A stretch of 64,000 nt of DNA from AWTP1-13 sp963770295 (GCA_963770295.1 CAVYPA010000002.1:136577-200576), one strand, 5' to 3'; counted from the stretch's first letter, positions 9,523 to 18,449 are shown. Numbers and translations are program-made. Notes: a model not told the origin generated them from the letters alone.

Positions 9523-9650
9523 CGTTCGACCAGCTTACACAACGCCTCGATCTCGTCGATGGCGTCGCTCACGCACCGGCCGAGGTGGTAATGGCTGTGC
9601 TCGACGGGAGCCTGCTTGTGCAGATCTCTCAGCCGATCGAGGATGTTCAT
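9507..9650 (-). CDS. very small helical protein (47 aa)
   Basis: A 47-residue frame on the minus strand begins MNILDRLRDLHKQAPVEHSH and continues with YHLGRCVSDAIDEIEAL. It starts at ATG 9650 directly after CTGGGAG, a good ribosome site. Composition is charged and helix-forming, with no membrane segment. Similar mini-proteins starting MNIxDRLR with a conserved DAIxEIExL stretch occur in Hyphomicrobiales and some phages (recollection, not a search). Function unknown. It converges on the preceding small gene and overlaps its last 16 bases. Confidence 0.6.
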   Translation of the reverse strand: MNILDRLRDLHKQAPVEHSHYHLGRCVSDAIDEIEALCKLVERHAKK

Positions 9651-10097
9651 CTCCCAGCGCGTCGGGCACCTTGGACTGTCGTTTCGCTATGAAACTACGC
9701 CTCCCCGGCAGGTTGTTGACATTGGCGAGCCTGGGTGCACCTTGCTAATGCCTGCGTCAGTAACCCCTGGGCAGGTCTAGGCTCGCCCCCTCTCGTCATC
9801 AAGCTAGGCGCTGGTCGTCCTCCACCGGGGCGCATTAGCTTCGTGAAAAGGGATTTGCTGCTTGCGCTCATGCGCCAGGGACGCGGCGTCTTTGGGCCCG
9901 TCTGCCGCGGGACGGTGATCTGTTGGCGTCGCGCCAAGCGCACCGCCACAGGGGCTACCACCGAAATAGCCCGATGAACGCCCACCAGATCAATTGCAAG
10001 GTCCCACATCGGACGATAGCATCGCCCATTGCTGCCGCCAGTCGCTAGCCCGATGAGGTTTGCGAGAGGGACAGGACAATGAAGCCCGCGCCATGCG
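9651..10097. other. intergenic, nothing recognised
   Basis: About 450 bases. The longest frame (minus strand, about 104 codons) has no recognisable domain or good ribosome site and is treated as non-coding. Confidence 0.35.
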
Positions 10098-11615
10098 CTA
10101 GGAAGCGCGCGCCGCTGCCATTTCCCTGGCTGTAGGTCCCACCTCAGCGTCGACCCGACGAATCATGCGGGAACGCCAGGGTTTGAGGACGGCTATCGCC
10201 AGCAGTGCGGCTGCGATATTGGCGGCGGCTGCGATGATGAAGACTGCACTCCAGGTCCCGCTGATCTTTTGCAGCTGGTTCGAGTAGGGCACGAGCAGGG
10301 CGGCCGTTCCCTTGGCCGTGTAGAGCAGGCCCGCATTGGTGGTGGCAAACTTGGAACCGAATGTATCCGTCGCGGTTGCGGGAAACAGGCTATAGATCTC
10401 GCCCCAGGCAAAGAACACGAGGCCGCTCAAGAGCACGAACCAGAATGGGTCGTGGCCCCACAGATATAAATAGTAGATGCCGACGCCTTCAATGCCGAAG
10501 GCAATGAACATCGTTGGCTCACGCCCGATCTGATCTGAGATCCACCCGAAGAACGGTCGCGTAAAGCCATTGAGAATTCGGTCCAGGGTGGCGGCAAAGG
10601 TGAGAGCTGGCATCGTCAACCCGAGGATCGTGACCGGAATGGTATCGATCTTGAGATCCTTGGCAATCGGCGCCAGGTTGGCCGTGACCATCAAGCCGCC
10701 GGCGCCGACCAGCACAAACATCAGGTACATCAGCGTAAAGATGGGTTGACCTTTGGAGATGACGATGGTGCCACCGGCAACAAAGATCAGCGCAGCGAGG
10801 GCCAGTGGAATGTAGAATTGCAATCCCGCGGCCCACATTGCCAATCCCCCCGCCAATGCGAGGATGGAACCCACGACCCAATAGGAGGTCGGACCGATCA
10901 GTTCAGTCGGCGTGTATTGCCTACGGCTTTGTGCGATCGCGGCTTTGGTGGCTTCGGGTACCTCTCCCGGCCTTGGCGCACGCAGCAGCAGAGCCAAGAG
11001 CACGATGATCACACCCTGCCAAGTTCCAAACCAGAAGAAGGTCTCCTGAAATCCCTTGGCCGCCGTCTGAAGGAATACCGGTATGCCAAAGAAGGAGAAA
11101 TCGAATAGCGCCTTGCCCGCAATCATGTTCTGAATGGGAGCGACCGTGAGAGCCGAACCAGCACCAAAGCCGGCCGCGGTCAGCCCTGCGGCGAGACCAC
11201 GCTTATCGGGAAACCATTTGAGCGCATTGCCGATGCAGGTGCCGTATACGCCACCGGCACCAATTCCGGCGACGATCTGGGCGGCGTAATAACCGGTCGG
11301 ACCGCCCAGGGTCGTGGCATACGAATTCATAATCCAGCCAAGGCCCGCCAGAATGCCACCAAAGAAGATGACGAGTTTCGGGCCCCACTTGTCGACGAAC
11401 CAGCCCTCGATTGGCACCAGCCAGGTTTCGAACAGCACGAACAGCGTGAAGGCGATCTGGATCTCCGCCCGCTCCCAATGAAACGTCTTTTGGATATCGG
11501 GAACGAAAAACGTCCAACCGTATTGTAGGTTGGCAATCATGACCATGCAGATCACGCCAATAACGAGCTGCAGCCAGCGATAAGAGCCAACACCAGCCGG
11601 TGCGCTAGTCTCCAT
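10098..11615 (-). CDS. oxlT: MFS transporter, oxalate/formate antiporter (OxlT) family
   Basis: A 505-residue polytopic inner-membrane protein with about 12 helices. It begins RWLQLVIGVICMVMIANLQY and GWTFFVPDIQKTF, the typical opening of the OxlT family. The MFS loop 2-3 motif appears as GWFVDKWGPKL, and later GFTRPFFGWISDQIGRE is the second-half counterpart. The family exchanges oxalate for formate or carries related small carboxylates. The ATG at 11615 follows GGGAG. No oxalyl-CoA decarboxylase is present in the window, but a CaiB-type CoA transferase lies 3.7 kb away on the other strand. The exact substrate is not proven. Confidence 0.85.
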   Translation of the reverse strand: METSAPAGVGSYRWLQLVIGVICMVMIANLQYGWTFFVPDIQKTFHWERAEIQIAFTLFVLFETWLVPIEGWFVDKWGPKLVIFFGGILAGLGWIMNSYATTLGGPTGYYAAQIVAGIGAGGVYGTCIGNALKWFPDKRGLAAGLTAAGFGAGSALTVAPIQNMIAGKALFDFSFFGIPVFLQTAAKGFQETFFWFGTWQGVIIVLLALLLRAPRPGEVPEATKAAIAQSRRQYTPTELIGPTSYWVVGSILALAGGLAMWAAGLQFYIPLALAALIFVAGGTIVISKGQPIFTLMYLMFVLVGAGGLMVTANLAPIAKDLKIDTIPVTILGLTMPALTFAATLDRILNGFTRPFFGWISDQIGREPTMFIAFGIEGVGIYYLYLWGHDPFWFVLLSGLVFFAWGEIYSLFPATATDTFGSKFATTNAGLLYTAKGTAALLVPYSNQLQKISGTWSAVFIIAAAANIAAALLAIAVLKPWRSRMIRRVDAEVGPTAREMAAARAS

Positions 11616-12383
11616 TGCAATCTCCCAAAATCAATGGCGCCCATCAGAGCAAACGACTTGACGCGCCCAACGTTGCGAACGGTGTGCGAGCCCTTCAACG
11701 CATAGCAGCCGAGCCGATCAGCTCAAGCCCTTTGCGTTGAGCGAGACCAAAGGCGAAGAGAGGCAAGCCAATTTGCTGTATTAGCTTGCGAACTTTCGGC
11801 TGACCGGCTTCGGTTGCAAGCCAGGTGATGGTTTGGCGTGCCGTCGCACTGCTTTTCAGGCCTCATTTTTTCGTCCTGCCGTCGCAGCGGTCTGGCAAGG
11901 GCCTGCCAAAAGTCGTCACCTTAGTCCGTGGCTCGCTCGGCGTCCGAGAGTTCAGCCCTGCTTTCAACTTGGCCTTCGTGATCCAGGTTTCGTCGGTCAA
12001 ATACTCGTTCCGCGCCAGCGGTTCTTGCGCCACCGACCCCGCGACCTAGGTCGGGATGCGCGCCCAATTCATTACGGCTTCCTTCGCACCGACCACGACG
12101 ACGATCGCCGCCAAATATGCCGGACTGGCCTCCGGAACCCCTACACTGTGAGGGTTCGCTAACCCCAGTTCTCTGCCCGCTTCGGTTTTTTTGACCCTAC
12201 GAGCGCGATGATTTCCTCGAGGGGGCTGCGATACTGACGGGTTGGCTTGCTGCCGAGGCCACCTCAGGAGTTGGCAAGCACGTTGCCGGCCGGCCCCGTT
12301 ATACTGCTTCGAGGCAAACCGACATTGACTTGTCTCCACGCGCGCCTGCTTTCATACTTCCTGCCAACGCACTGGAGATATGC
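11616..12383. other. intergenic with one copy of a 68-bp repeat
   Basis: About 770 bases between divergent genes. The only structured element is a 68-bp repeat (listed separately). Other frames look non-coding. Confidence 0.4.
12129..12196. repeat. 68-bp dispersed repeat, copy A
   Basis: The stretch from CCTCCGGAACC to CGGTTTTTTTGACC is repeated at 35930-35998 with about nine substitutions and one extra T in the T run. Differences fall largely at positions that would be synonymous or conservative in a minus-strand frame (GRELGLA..HSV.VPE). It may therefore be a relic of a protein-coding mobile gene rather than a structural element. A T-run follows a short GC-rich hairpin, so it could also act as a terminator. 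Confidence 0.6.
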
Positions 12384-13916
12384 ATGACTGTCGAGCACCT
12401 CGATGTGTTAATCGTTGGCGCTGGCGTTTCCGGGATCGACGCGGCCTATCATCTAAAGACCGCGTGCCCAGACCGTAGTTACGCCATTCTCGAAGGGCGC
12501 GACGCGATCGGCGGAACCTGGGACCTATTTCGATTTCCGGGGCTTCGCTCCGACTCGGACATGTACACCTACGGCTTCCCGTTCCGACCCTGGACCGGGA
12601 AAAAGTCCATTGCCGATGGTGCGTCGATCCTTCAGTACGTGCGCGAGACCGCGCGTGAACTCGGCCTCGAGCGTAGGATCCGCTTCAAGCATCGGGTCAC
12701 GCGAGCAACGTGGTCTTCGAAGGATGCGCTTTGGACCGTTGAAGTTGAAGGCGCCGGCGAGCCGATCCACCTCAGCTGCAACTTTCTGCTGATGTGCAGC
12801 GGATACTTCAATTACCAGTTCGGCTACGCGCCCGAGTTTAAGGGAAGCGAACGGTTCAAGGGCCGGATCGTGCATCCCCAGAATTGGCCAGCGTCCTTAG
12901 ATCACTCGGGCAAGCATGTGGTGGTGATCGGCAGCGGTGCAACCGCTGTGACCATGATCCCGGTAATGGCCGAGGCAGCGGCGCACGTGACCATGCTGCA
13001 GCGCTCACCAAGCTACATTGTGGCATGGCCGGATGAGGATAGCATCGCCAAGATGCTCTACAAGGTGCTGCCTTTGCAGGCAGCCGGCGCAGTCTCGAGG
13101 TGGAAAAATGCGCTGCTGGGCTCTTATCTCTACTGGTCCGCACGCAACCGTCCCGAGAAGTTGAAGCAGCGGATTTGCGATATGCAGCGCCAGCTTCTCG
13201 GCGCCGACTACGATCTCAGCAAGGATTTCACACCGCATTATGCGCCTTGGGACCAGCGGCTCTGTCTCGCACCCAACGGCGATTTCTTCGCCTCGATCCG
13301 GAACGGTCGCACGTCGATCGTCACCGATACGATCGAGACTTTCACCGAGCGCGGGATCAAGCTGGCCTCGGGGAAGGAAATTGTCGCCGATATTGTCGTG
13401 ACCGCCACCGGCCTCGAGCTGCTGCCGCTCGGTGGAGCACAACTCGTCGTTGATGGCGCAGCCGTCGACGCGGCGCAGACGATGACTTACAAGGGCGTGA
13501 TGTTCAGCGACATTCCCAATTTCGCGCAGGTGATGGGTTACATCAACGCCTCGTGGACGCTCAAGGCCGACCTCGCGAGTCGCTATCTCTGCAGACTTCT
13601 CAATTACATGCGCGACCACGGTCTCAGCTATTGCGTGCCCAAGACTAACGACCCGTTGGTGGAGCGGTTGCCGGTCGTCAACTTCACCTCGGGGTATTTC
13701 CAACGCGCACTCGAGCGGCTTCCTAAGCAAGGTTCGCGGCCGCCATGGTGTTTCAACCAAAGCTATCTGCAGGATCGCAAGGTGCTGCTACGGGAGCCAA
13801 TCGATGACGGTGTACTGCAATTCCTCGAGGCGACGGAAGATCGCCCCACAGCGCTGGCCGTGAGGACGCAACCGACTGCTGGCATCGCACGCTCCGACGG
13901 GGCGAGATCGCCCTGA
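12384..13916 (+). CDS. flavin-containing monooxygenase, Baeyer-Villiger type
   Basis: A 510-residue cytoplasmic flavoprotein. It has the FAD Rossmann motif GAGVSG (12-17), the NADPH Rossmann motif GSGATA (183-188), and between them FKGRIVHPQNWP (158-169), which fits the FxGxxxHxxxW(P/D) fingerprint of class B monooxygenases. Such enzymes insert oxygen into ketones or oxidise N/S atoms using NADPH and O2. The ATG at 12384 follows CTGGAGATATGC, a good ribosome site. An upstream in-frame extension to 12330 has none. The frame is intact. The natural substrate cannot be read from the sequence. Confidence 0.88.
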   Translation: MTVEHLDVLIVGAGVSGIDAAYHLKTACPDRSYAILEGRDAIGGTWDLFRFPGLRSDSDMYTYGFPFRPWTGKKSIADGASILQYVRETARELGLERRIRFKHRVTRATWSSKDALWTVEVEGAGEPIHLSCNFLLMCSGYFNYQFGYAPEFKGSERFKGRIVHPQNWPASLDHSGKHVVVIGSGATAVTMIPVMAEAAAHVTMLQRSPSYIVAWPDEDSIAKMLYKVLPLQAAGAVSRWKNALLGSYLYWSARNRPEKLKQRICDMQRQLLGADYDLSKDFTPHYAPWDQRLCLAPNGDFFASIRNGRTSIVTDTIETFTERGIKLASGKEIVADIVVTATGLELLPLGGAQLVVDGAAVDAAQTMTYKGVMFSDIPNFAQVMGYINASWTLKADLASRYLCRLLNYMRDHGLSYCVPKTNDPLVERLPVVNFTSGYFQRALERLPKQGSRPPWCFNQSYLQDRKVLLREPIDDGVLQFLEATEDRPTALAVRTQPTAGIARSDGARSP

Positions 13917-14412
13917 CGCGAGGCATGCACCCCATGGACATTGCGGCGACCTGAAGCTGAGCGTTGACGGCGTTCAGGTTTCTCGAGCGCTTTGCTCTAA
14001 GCTATCATTCCCGTTCTCCCCGAAGCGACCTTGTGGCCGATCAATTCGTCGACTGCTACGAGGCTGCGCGATGATCTTGCACGCCGTGACCGGTTCAGGC
14101 GGGATGTGGTTGTTCACCGTGACCTAATCGCCAGCCAGTGATGCTCCAAGCGCCTGCGCCGCCCCGCGAAATCTTTCAGCGCATCGCGGCGTGCGGGCGC
14201 TATGGCAGGTTTGGGCCAACCCAACACGTTAGTCCTGATTGAACGAAGGGAGGATACCAATTCAAGTCGCCTAGACCCCTAGCTTCATTCGGGTTGGCTG
14301 GCTGTAATGAGATTTCGCACGCCAGGCCACCAACCTGATATGGAGACAGCTGGCGCATGCCACCTGCGGCGGCCAAAGCGCATCTGACACGCAACGCTAG
14401 CTCGGAGATGTG
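13917..14412. other. intergenic, nothing recognised
   Basis: About 500 bases with no convincing coding frame, RNA or repeat. The promoter for the CitE/CaiB pair is presumably here. Confidence 0.35.
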
Positions 14413-15288
14413 ATGGTGATTTATCGTTCGTTCCTGTTTGCGCCAGGCAATCACCCCAGACGGGTCGAAAAGGCACTTGCGCTCGACGCCGATGCTGCAA
14501 TTCTCGATCTCGAGGATGCTTGCCCGGTTGCGGAGAAGGTAGCGACTCGCAACATAGTTGTTGCTGCCTGTCAGCGCCGTCGCACATGTCTCGGCTACGT
14601 ACGGGTCAATGCCACATCGACCGAATTCGGCTACGGTGACATCGTGGCCGTGGTGCACAAAGGCGTCGACGGCATTGTGCTGCCAAAGGTGGAGACGGCA
14701 GACGAGATCAAAGCCGTCGATTGGGTGATGGCGAACCTCGAAAAGGAGCGGGGTCTCCCCATCGGGGCCGTTGACGTGATTCCTATCATCGAGACCGGCA
14801 AGGGCATGGCCAACATCCGCGCTATTACGACGACCGGTAAGCGTGTCAGACGCATTGCCTTCGGTGCGGGCGATTTCACGCTCGACATGAATATGGAATG
14901 GAGCCGAACCGAGGCCGAGTTGTTGCCATATCGCAGCGAATGCGTGTTGGCTTCCCGTGCTGCCGAGATTGAGGCACCGATAGACACGGTGTGGACCGAT
15001 CTGATGGATCCAAAGGGTTTCACCAATGCCACCCACCACATCAGAAGTCTCGGCTTTCAGGGAAAATTGTGCATCCACCCGGATCAAGTGCCAATCGTCA
15101 ACGCGATCCTTTCACCCTCCGCTGAGCAAATCGAGTGGTCGGGCAAGGTGGTGGCGGCCTTCGAGGCCGCCGAGGCAGCGGGTTCTGCCTCGATCCAGCT
15201 CGAGGGCAAGTTTATCGACTATCCCATTTTTCATCGGGCACGGCGCGTCCTGGAGACGGCTCAACGCATCGCCGCCCGAAGCAAATAG
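14413..15288 (+). CDS. HpcH/HpaI aldolase/citrate lyase (CitE-like) family protein
   Basis: A 291-residue TIM-barrel protein. Family landmarks are RSFLFAPGN at 5-13, the acidic metal-site region LDLEDACP (31-38), the RVNATST segment (64-70, usually RIN), PKVET (91-95) and VIPIIETGKG. The C-terminal CIHPDQV is the usual CoA-ester lyase end. It likely cleaves or hydrolyses a malyl-CoA or citramalyl-CoA type thioester. GTG 14410 and GTG 14416 are alternative starts; the ATG at 14413 sits 6 bases after CGGAG. It is followed 25 bases later by a CoA-transferase, giving an activation-plus-lyase module. Confidence 0.82.
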   Translation: MVIYRSFLFAPGNHPRRVEKALALDADAAILDLEDACPVAEKVATRNIVVAACQRRRTCLGYVRVNATSTEFGYGDIVAVVHKGVDGIVLPKVETADEIKAVDWVMANLEKERGLPIGAVDVIPIIETGKGMANIRAITTTGKRVRRIAFGAGDFTLDMNMEWSRTEAELLPYRSECVLASRAAEIEAPIDTVWTDLMDPKGFTNATHHIRSLGFQGKLCIHPDQVPIVNAILSPSAEQIEWSGKVVAAFEAAEAAGSASIQLEGKFIDYPIFHRARRVLETAQRIAARSK

Positions 15289-15313
15289 CGGCAAAGCAAC
15301 GGAAACCCAGACC

Positions 15314-16537
15314 ATGGCCCAAAGCCCCGCAACCAATTCTGCAATCAAGCCGCTGCAAGGCGTGCGTGTCATCGACGCGTCGAGCTTTCTCGCCGGTCCA
15401 TTCTGTGCCACGCAGCTTGGCGAGTTCGGCGCCGAGGTCATCAAGATCGAGTTGCCGAAGGTCGGCGATGCCCTGCGCACGTTCGGTACCATCACGAACA
15501 GCGGCGACGGCCTCCTGTTCTTGCAGGAAAGCCGCAACAAGAAGGCAGCGACCCTGGACCTCAGGAAACCGCAAGGTGCCGAAATCCTGAAACGGCTGGT
15601 TGTGCAGTCCGACGTGCTCGTCGAGAACTTTCAGCCGGGTACGCTGGAAAAATGGGGACTGGGATGGGATGTTCTCAAAGAGCAAAACCGAAAATTGGTG
15701 ATGGTGCGCATTTCGGGATTTGGCCAGACGGGGCCTTACAGTCCGCGGCCAGGCTTCGGGCGCATTGGCAATGCGTTCGGCGGGCTGTCTTATCTCGCAG
15801 GCTATCCCGATCGGCCACCGGTAACCCCCGGCTCCGCCACCATCCCCGATTACCTGGCGGGATTGTATGGTGCCCTCGGCGTCATGTACGCACTGCGTGC
15901 TCGTGATATGACGGGGAACGGACAATTCATCGACATCGGCCTCTACGAACCGATCCACCGTATTCTGGATGAACTGACGGCCGCCTATCATCATTGCGGT
16001 TATGTGCGCGAGCGTATGGGTCCCGGGACGGTCAACGTCGTACCACACAGCCACTACCCGACTAAGGATGGCAAATGGATCGCGATCGCCTGTACTTCGG
16101 ACAAGATTTTCGCGCGCCTGGCAAAGTTGCTGGGGGAGCCGGACCTCGCGGCAGAGGGCAAGTGGGGGAAGGTCAAGGACAGGGTGCGGCATCGATCCGA
16201 AATCGACGCCTGGGTTTCAAAGTGGACCGAAAAGCACACACTCGAAGAGCTCATGCAACTTTGCAACAGTCTCGACGTGCCCTATGGACCGGTCAATTCG
16301 GTAGCCGAAATATTCGAAGATCCGCAATACAGGGCACGAGAGAACATCAAGCTATTCAAAGATCCGCGGGTCGGCGAGATTGCTATGCCGAACGTGTGTC
16401 CGCGGCTTTCCGATACGCCGGGCTCGATCAATTGGCTTGGGCCCGCCCTCGGAGAACACAACGATGAGATATACAAGGGTCTGCTTGGCATGTCAGAGAC
16501 GGAGATCTGCGCGCTCAGGGAGGAGGGCGTGATCTAA
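15314..16537 (+). CDS. CaiB/BaiF (family III) CoA-transferase
   Basis: A 407-residue protein with the family III pattern: VRVIDASSFLAGPFCATQLG near the N terminus, FGAEVIKIE (38-46), LDLRKPQG, VLVENFQPGTLEKWGLGW, and GFGQTGPYSPRPGF. The catalytic Asp lies in IPDYLAGLYGA (Asp179). It transfers CoA between carboxylic acids in the cytoplasm. With the CitE-like lyase immediately upstream it could activate malate, citramalate or itaconate, as in known transferase/lyase pairs. Formyl-CoA:oxalate transfer is an alternative suggested by the nearby OxlT gene. The ATG at 15314 is chosen; a 96-codon extension upstream overlaps the lyase and is a shadow. Confidence 0.87.
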   Translation: MAQSPATNSAIKPLQGVRVIDASSFLAGPFCATQLGEFGAEVIKIELPKVGDALRTFGTITNSGDGLLFLQESRNKKAATLDLRKPQGAEILKRLVVQSDVLVENFQPGTLEKWGLGWDVLKEQNRKLVMVRISGFGQTGPYSPRPGFGRIGNAFGGLSYLAGYPDRPPVTPGSATIPDYLAGLYGALGVMYALRARDMTGNGQFIDIGLYEPIHRILDELTAAYHHCGYVRERMGPGTVNVVPHSHYPTKDGKWIAIACTSDKIFARLAKLLGEPDLAAEGKWGKVKDRVRHRSEIDAWVSKWTEKHTLEELMQLCNSLDVPYGPVNSVAEIFEDPQYRARENIKLFKDPRVGEIAMPNVCPRLSDTPGSINWLGPALGEHNDEIYKGLLGMSETEICALREEGVI

Positions 16538-16829
16538 CGGAGTAGCGCTGGCTCGCGGCAGCTCACACTCGGCGATGGTCGGTTTGTTTCAGATAAAGTA
16601 GAGCCGCGCCGCCTCAGTTCTGGGCCCGGACAGCGCGATCAGGCCCTGTTTTCTGCCAACTCGCCATCGCCGAGTTTCGTCATTCCGCATGGCCGCACGC
16701 ATCGAAGGTCACAAGTGAGCCTAGCCTCGCGCGTGCCGCACTGTCGCTTGAGCATAAACTATCGCGTCAGGCCGAAGTGGCCCCGTGGGGCTTGTTCCTT
16801 CGGGTGGGTAGTCCCCAATAAACCTGGTT
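16538..16829. other. convergent intergenic region
   Basis: About 290 bases between convergent genes. No strong terminator hairpin with a T-run was seen. Confidence 0.3.
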
Positions 16830-17573
16830 CTACTCCTTTTTTGCCTCCGGCAAGGACCGTACCTCCGCATCGGACAACAGTACCTTGATCCCGGGCAGTC
16901 GCTCGAGCTTCTCGGCTGTAATGGTAACCACCTTCGTGCCAAGGCCAAGCACGCGACCGATGTCGACCTGGATGGATTGGACTTTGTCGTCGGGCCCTCG
17001 AACGATCTCGACAACTTGCCCGATATTCTTGTTATCGGAACTATAGACGGACATGCCCACAACGGGCGTCCGGTCCTGTAGCCTGCGTTCTACGGCCCCA
17101 ACTATCGTCTGGCACGTGGAAGAGAGCGAGCCCCGCTTTCGCTCCAGGCATTGTCCGATCTTATCCGCATCACCGCATTGCGCCTTGATCTCGCTCCAGC
17201 AGGCCTCAGCGACACGATCGACGTTGTTCCTGAGTCGCTCCGCAACCCGATGCAACGTCGATTGGCATCCGCTACTCAGCTGGTCTTCGTGGGCCCGCAT
17301 GCACATTGCGACACGGCCCTCGCCGGGCGTGACCTTGCCGCAGAGATCGTCGAGGTCGGCCGCGCAAGCGCCCTCGATTGCTTCGATCGCCTGAGCCACG
17401 CGATCTCTGATAGCGGATCGGGATGGATCTTCGGCCCGCTCGCTCGGCATGGCTTGTTCGCTGCCTCTTCCCACAGAGGGCGGTTCACGATCTTTCCTAT
17501 CAGTTACTCCCTGACCCCATGAAGCGGCTGGGGCGAGCACAAGCGCCGCGGCAATGAGAACGGCCTTGTTCAT
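16830..17573 (-). CDS. secreted Cys-rich repeat protein with PRC-barrel domain
   Basis: A 247-residue protein with a signal peptide (KAVLIAAALVLAPAASWG). The middle (about 65-155) has Cys-rich repeats: CAADLDDLCGKVTPGEGR then VAMCMRAHEDQLSSGC, and a second unit with CWSEIKAQCGDADK, CLERKRGSLSSTC. This spacing resembles bacterial versions of the cysteine-rich GLG1-like repeat. The C-terminal part (about 168-240) resembles a PRC-barrel (GMSVYSSDNKNIGQVVEIVRG). The combination suggests an envelope or periplasmic binding role; no reaction is implied. It lies 64 bases after the end of the 14-residue-repeat gene on the same strand and may be co-transcribed. Confidence 0.72.
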   Translation of the reverse strand: MNKAVLIAAALVLAPAASWGQGVTDRKDREPPSVGRGSEQAMPSERAEDPSRSAIRDRVAQAIEAIEGACAADLDDLCGKVTPGEGRVAMCMRAHEDQLSSGCQSTLHRVAERLRNNVDRVAEACWSEIKAQCGDADKIGQCLERKRGSLSSTCQTIVGAVERRLQDRTPVVGMSVYSSDNKNIGQVVEIVRGPDDKVQSIQVDIGRVLGLGTKVVTITAEKLERLPGIKVLLSDAEVRSLPEAKKE

Positions 17574-17636
17574 CCGATGCCTCCATTTCTGAGACCGAAA
17601 ACGTATCCGTCAAAGGTCAACTAGACTGGTGAAGAG

Positions 17637-18449
17637 TTATTCCGCCCCAAGGCGATCGCGGATCCGGTTCAGAACAGGACTGTCACCGTCTGAACTCCGC
17701 ATCCGGTCCAAAAGGAGCTCACGCAGATCGCTCCGCCTCTCCGAGCGGTCCTTCAGAAGATCGCGCAGATCGTCGCGACTGGCCGCGCGATCCGAGATGA
17801 GATCGCGCTGGTCTTTGCGTTTCTCCAACCGGTCCCGCAACAGATCGCGTAAATCTTCGCGAGTGGCCAGGCGGTCCAGGAGAAGGTCACGTAGGTCTTT
17901 GCGTCTCTCCAACCGGTCCCGCAAGAGATCGCGCAAATCGTCGCGACTGGCGGCGCGGTCCGAAATGAGGTCCCGGAGATCGCCGCGCCTCTCCAATCGG
18001 TCCCGCAAGAGATCGCGCAAATCGTCGCGACTGGAGGCGCGGTCCGAAATGAGGTCCCGGAGATCGCCGCGCCTCTCCAATCGGTCCCGCAAGAGATCGC
18101 GCAAATCGTCGCGACTGGCGGCGCGGTCCGAAATGAGGTCGCGGAGATCGCCGCGCCTCTCCAATCGGTCCCGCAAGAGATCGCGCAAATCCTCGCGAGT
18201 GGCTAAGCGATCCAAGATGAGATCTCGGAGATCGCCACGCCTCTCCGATCGGTCCCTCTGAAGATCGCGCAAATCGTCGCGAGTGGCCAAGCGATCCATG
18301 ATGAGCTCGCGCAGATCTCCTCGGCTCTCCATTCGATCCCCCATACTGTCGCGTAACCCCTGGGCCGACCCCGAGGTGGTGGTTGTGAGCAGGGAGACAG
18401 ATGCGGCAAGGAAGAACGCTGCTTTTGCAATCGCGGGTCCGCGTTTCAT
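17637..18449 (-). CDS. secreted protein made of sixteen 14-residue Asp/Arg/Leu repeats
   Basis: A 270-residue protein. ATG 18449 follows GGAG, and residues 1-33 form a signal peptide (AKAAFFLAASVSLLTTTT..AQG). Nearly all the mature chain is a tandem 14-residue unit alternating LRDLLRDRLERRGD and LRDLISDRAASRDD, sixteen units in total. Fourteen residues equal two heptads, with hydrophobic positions 1, 4, 5 and 9, so a long, highly charged helix is expected. I recognise no named family. The DNA repeats with an 84-bp period, nearly identical at 17921-18180, which implies recent expansion. An upstream extension of the frame to 18704 lacks a ribosome site and is rejected. Confidence 0.75.
   Translation of the reverse strand: MKRGPAIAKAAFFLAASVSLLTTTTSGSAQGLRDSMGDRMESRGDLRELIMDRLATRDDLRDLQRDRSERRGDLRDLILDRLATREDLRDLLRDRLERRGDLRDLISDRAASRDDLRDLLRDRLERRGDLRDLISDRASSRDDLRDLLRDRLERRGDLRDLISDRAASRDDLRDLLRDRLERRKDLRDLLLDRLATREDLRDLLRDRLEKRKDQRDLISDRAASRDDLRDLLKDRSERRSDLRELLLDRMRSSDGDSPVLNRIRDRLGAE
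17921..18256. repeat. 84-bp tandem repeat inside the 14-residue-repeat gene
   Basis: The sequence GCAAGAGATCGCGCAAATCG recurs at 17921, 18005, 18089 and 18173, exactly 84 bases apart. Each 84-bp unit encodes two 14-residue protein repeats. The three central units differ at only one to three positions each; flanking units are more diverged. Confidence 0.85.

Noticed and set aside
12046..12339. Minus-strand frame with SPAYLAAIVVVVGAKEA, faintly like a histone H2A or PAS-domain segment
   Set aside because: Only a few residues match, there is no supporting fold pattern, and part of the frame is the dispersed repeat.
15026..15313. Extension of the CoA-transferase frame by 96 codons
   Set aside because: It lies inside the CitE-like gene in another frame; family homology begins at ATG 15314.
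17629..18261. 210-codon plus-strand frame rich in Arg and Ser over the repeat gene
   Set aside because: It is the antisense reading of the repeat; no ribosome site and the minus-strand gene has a signal peptide and proper start.
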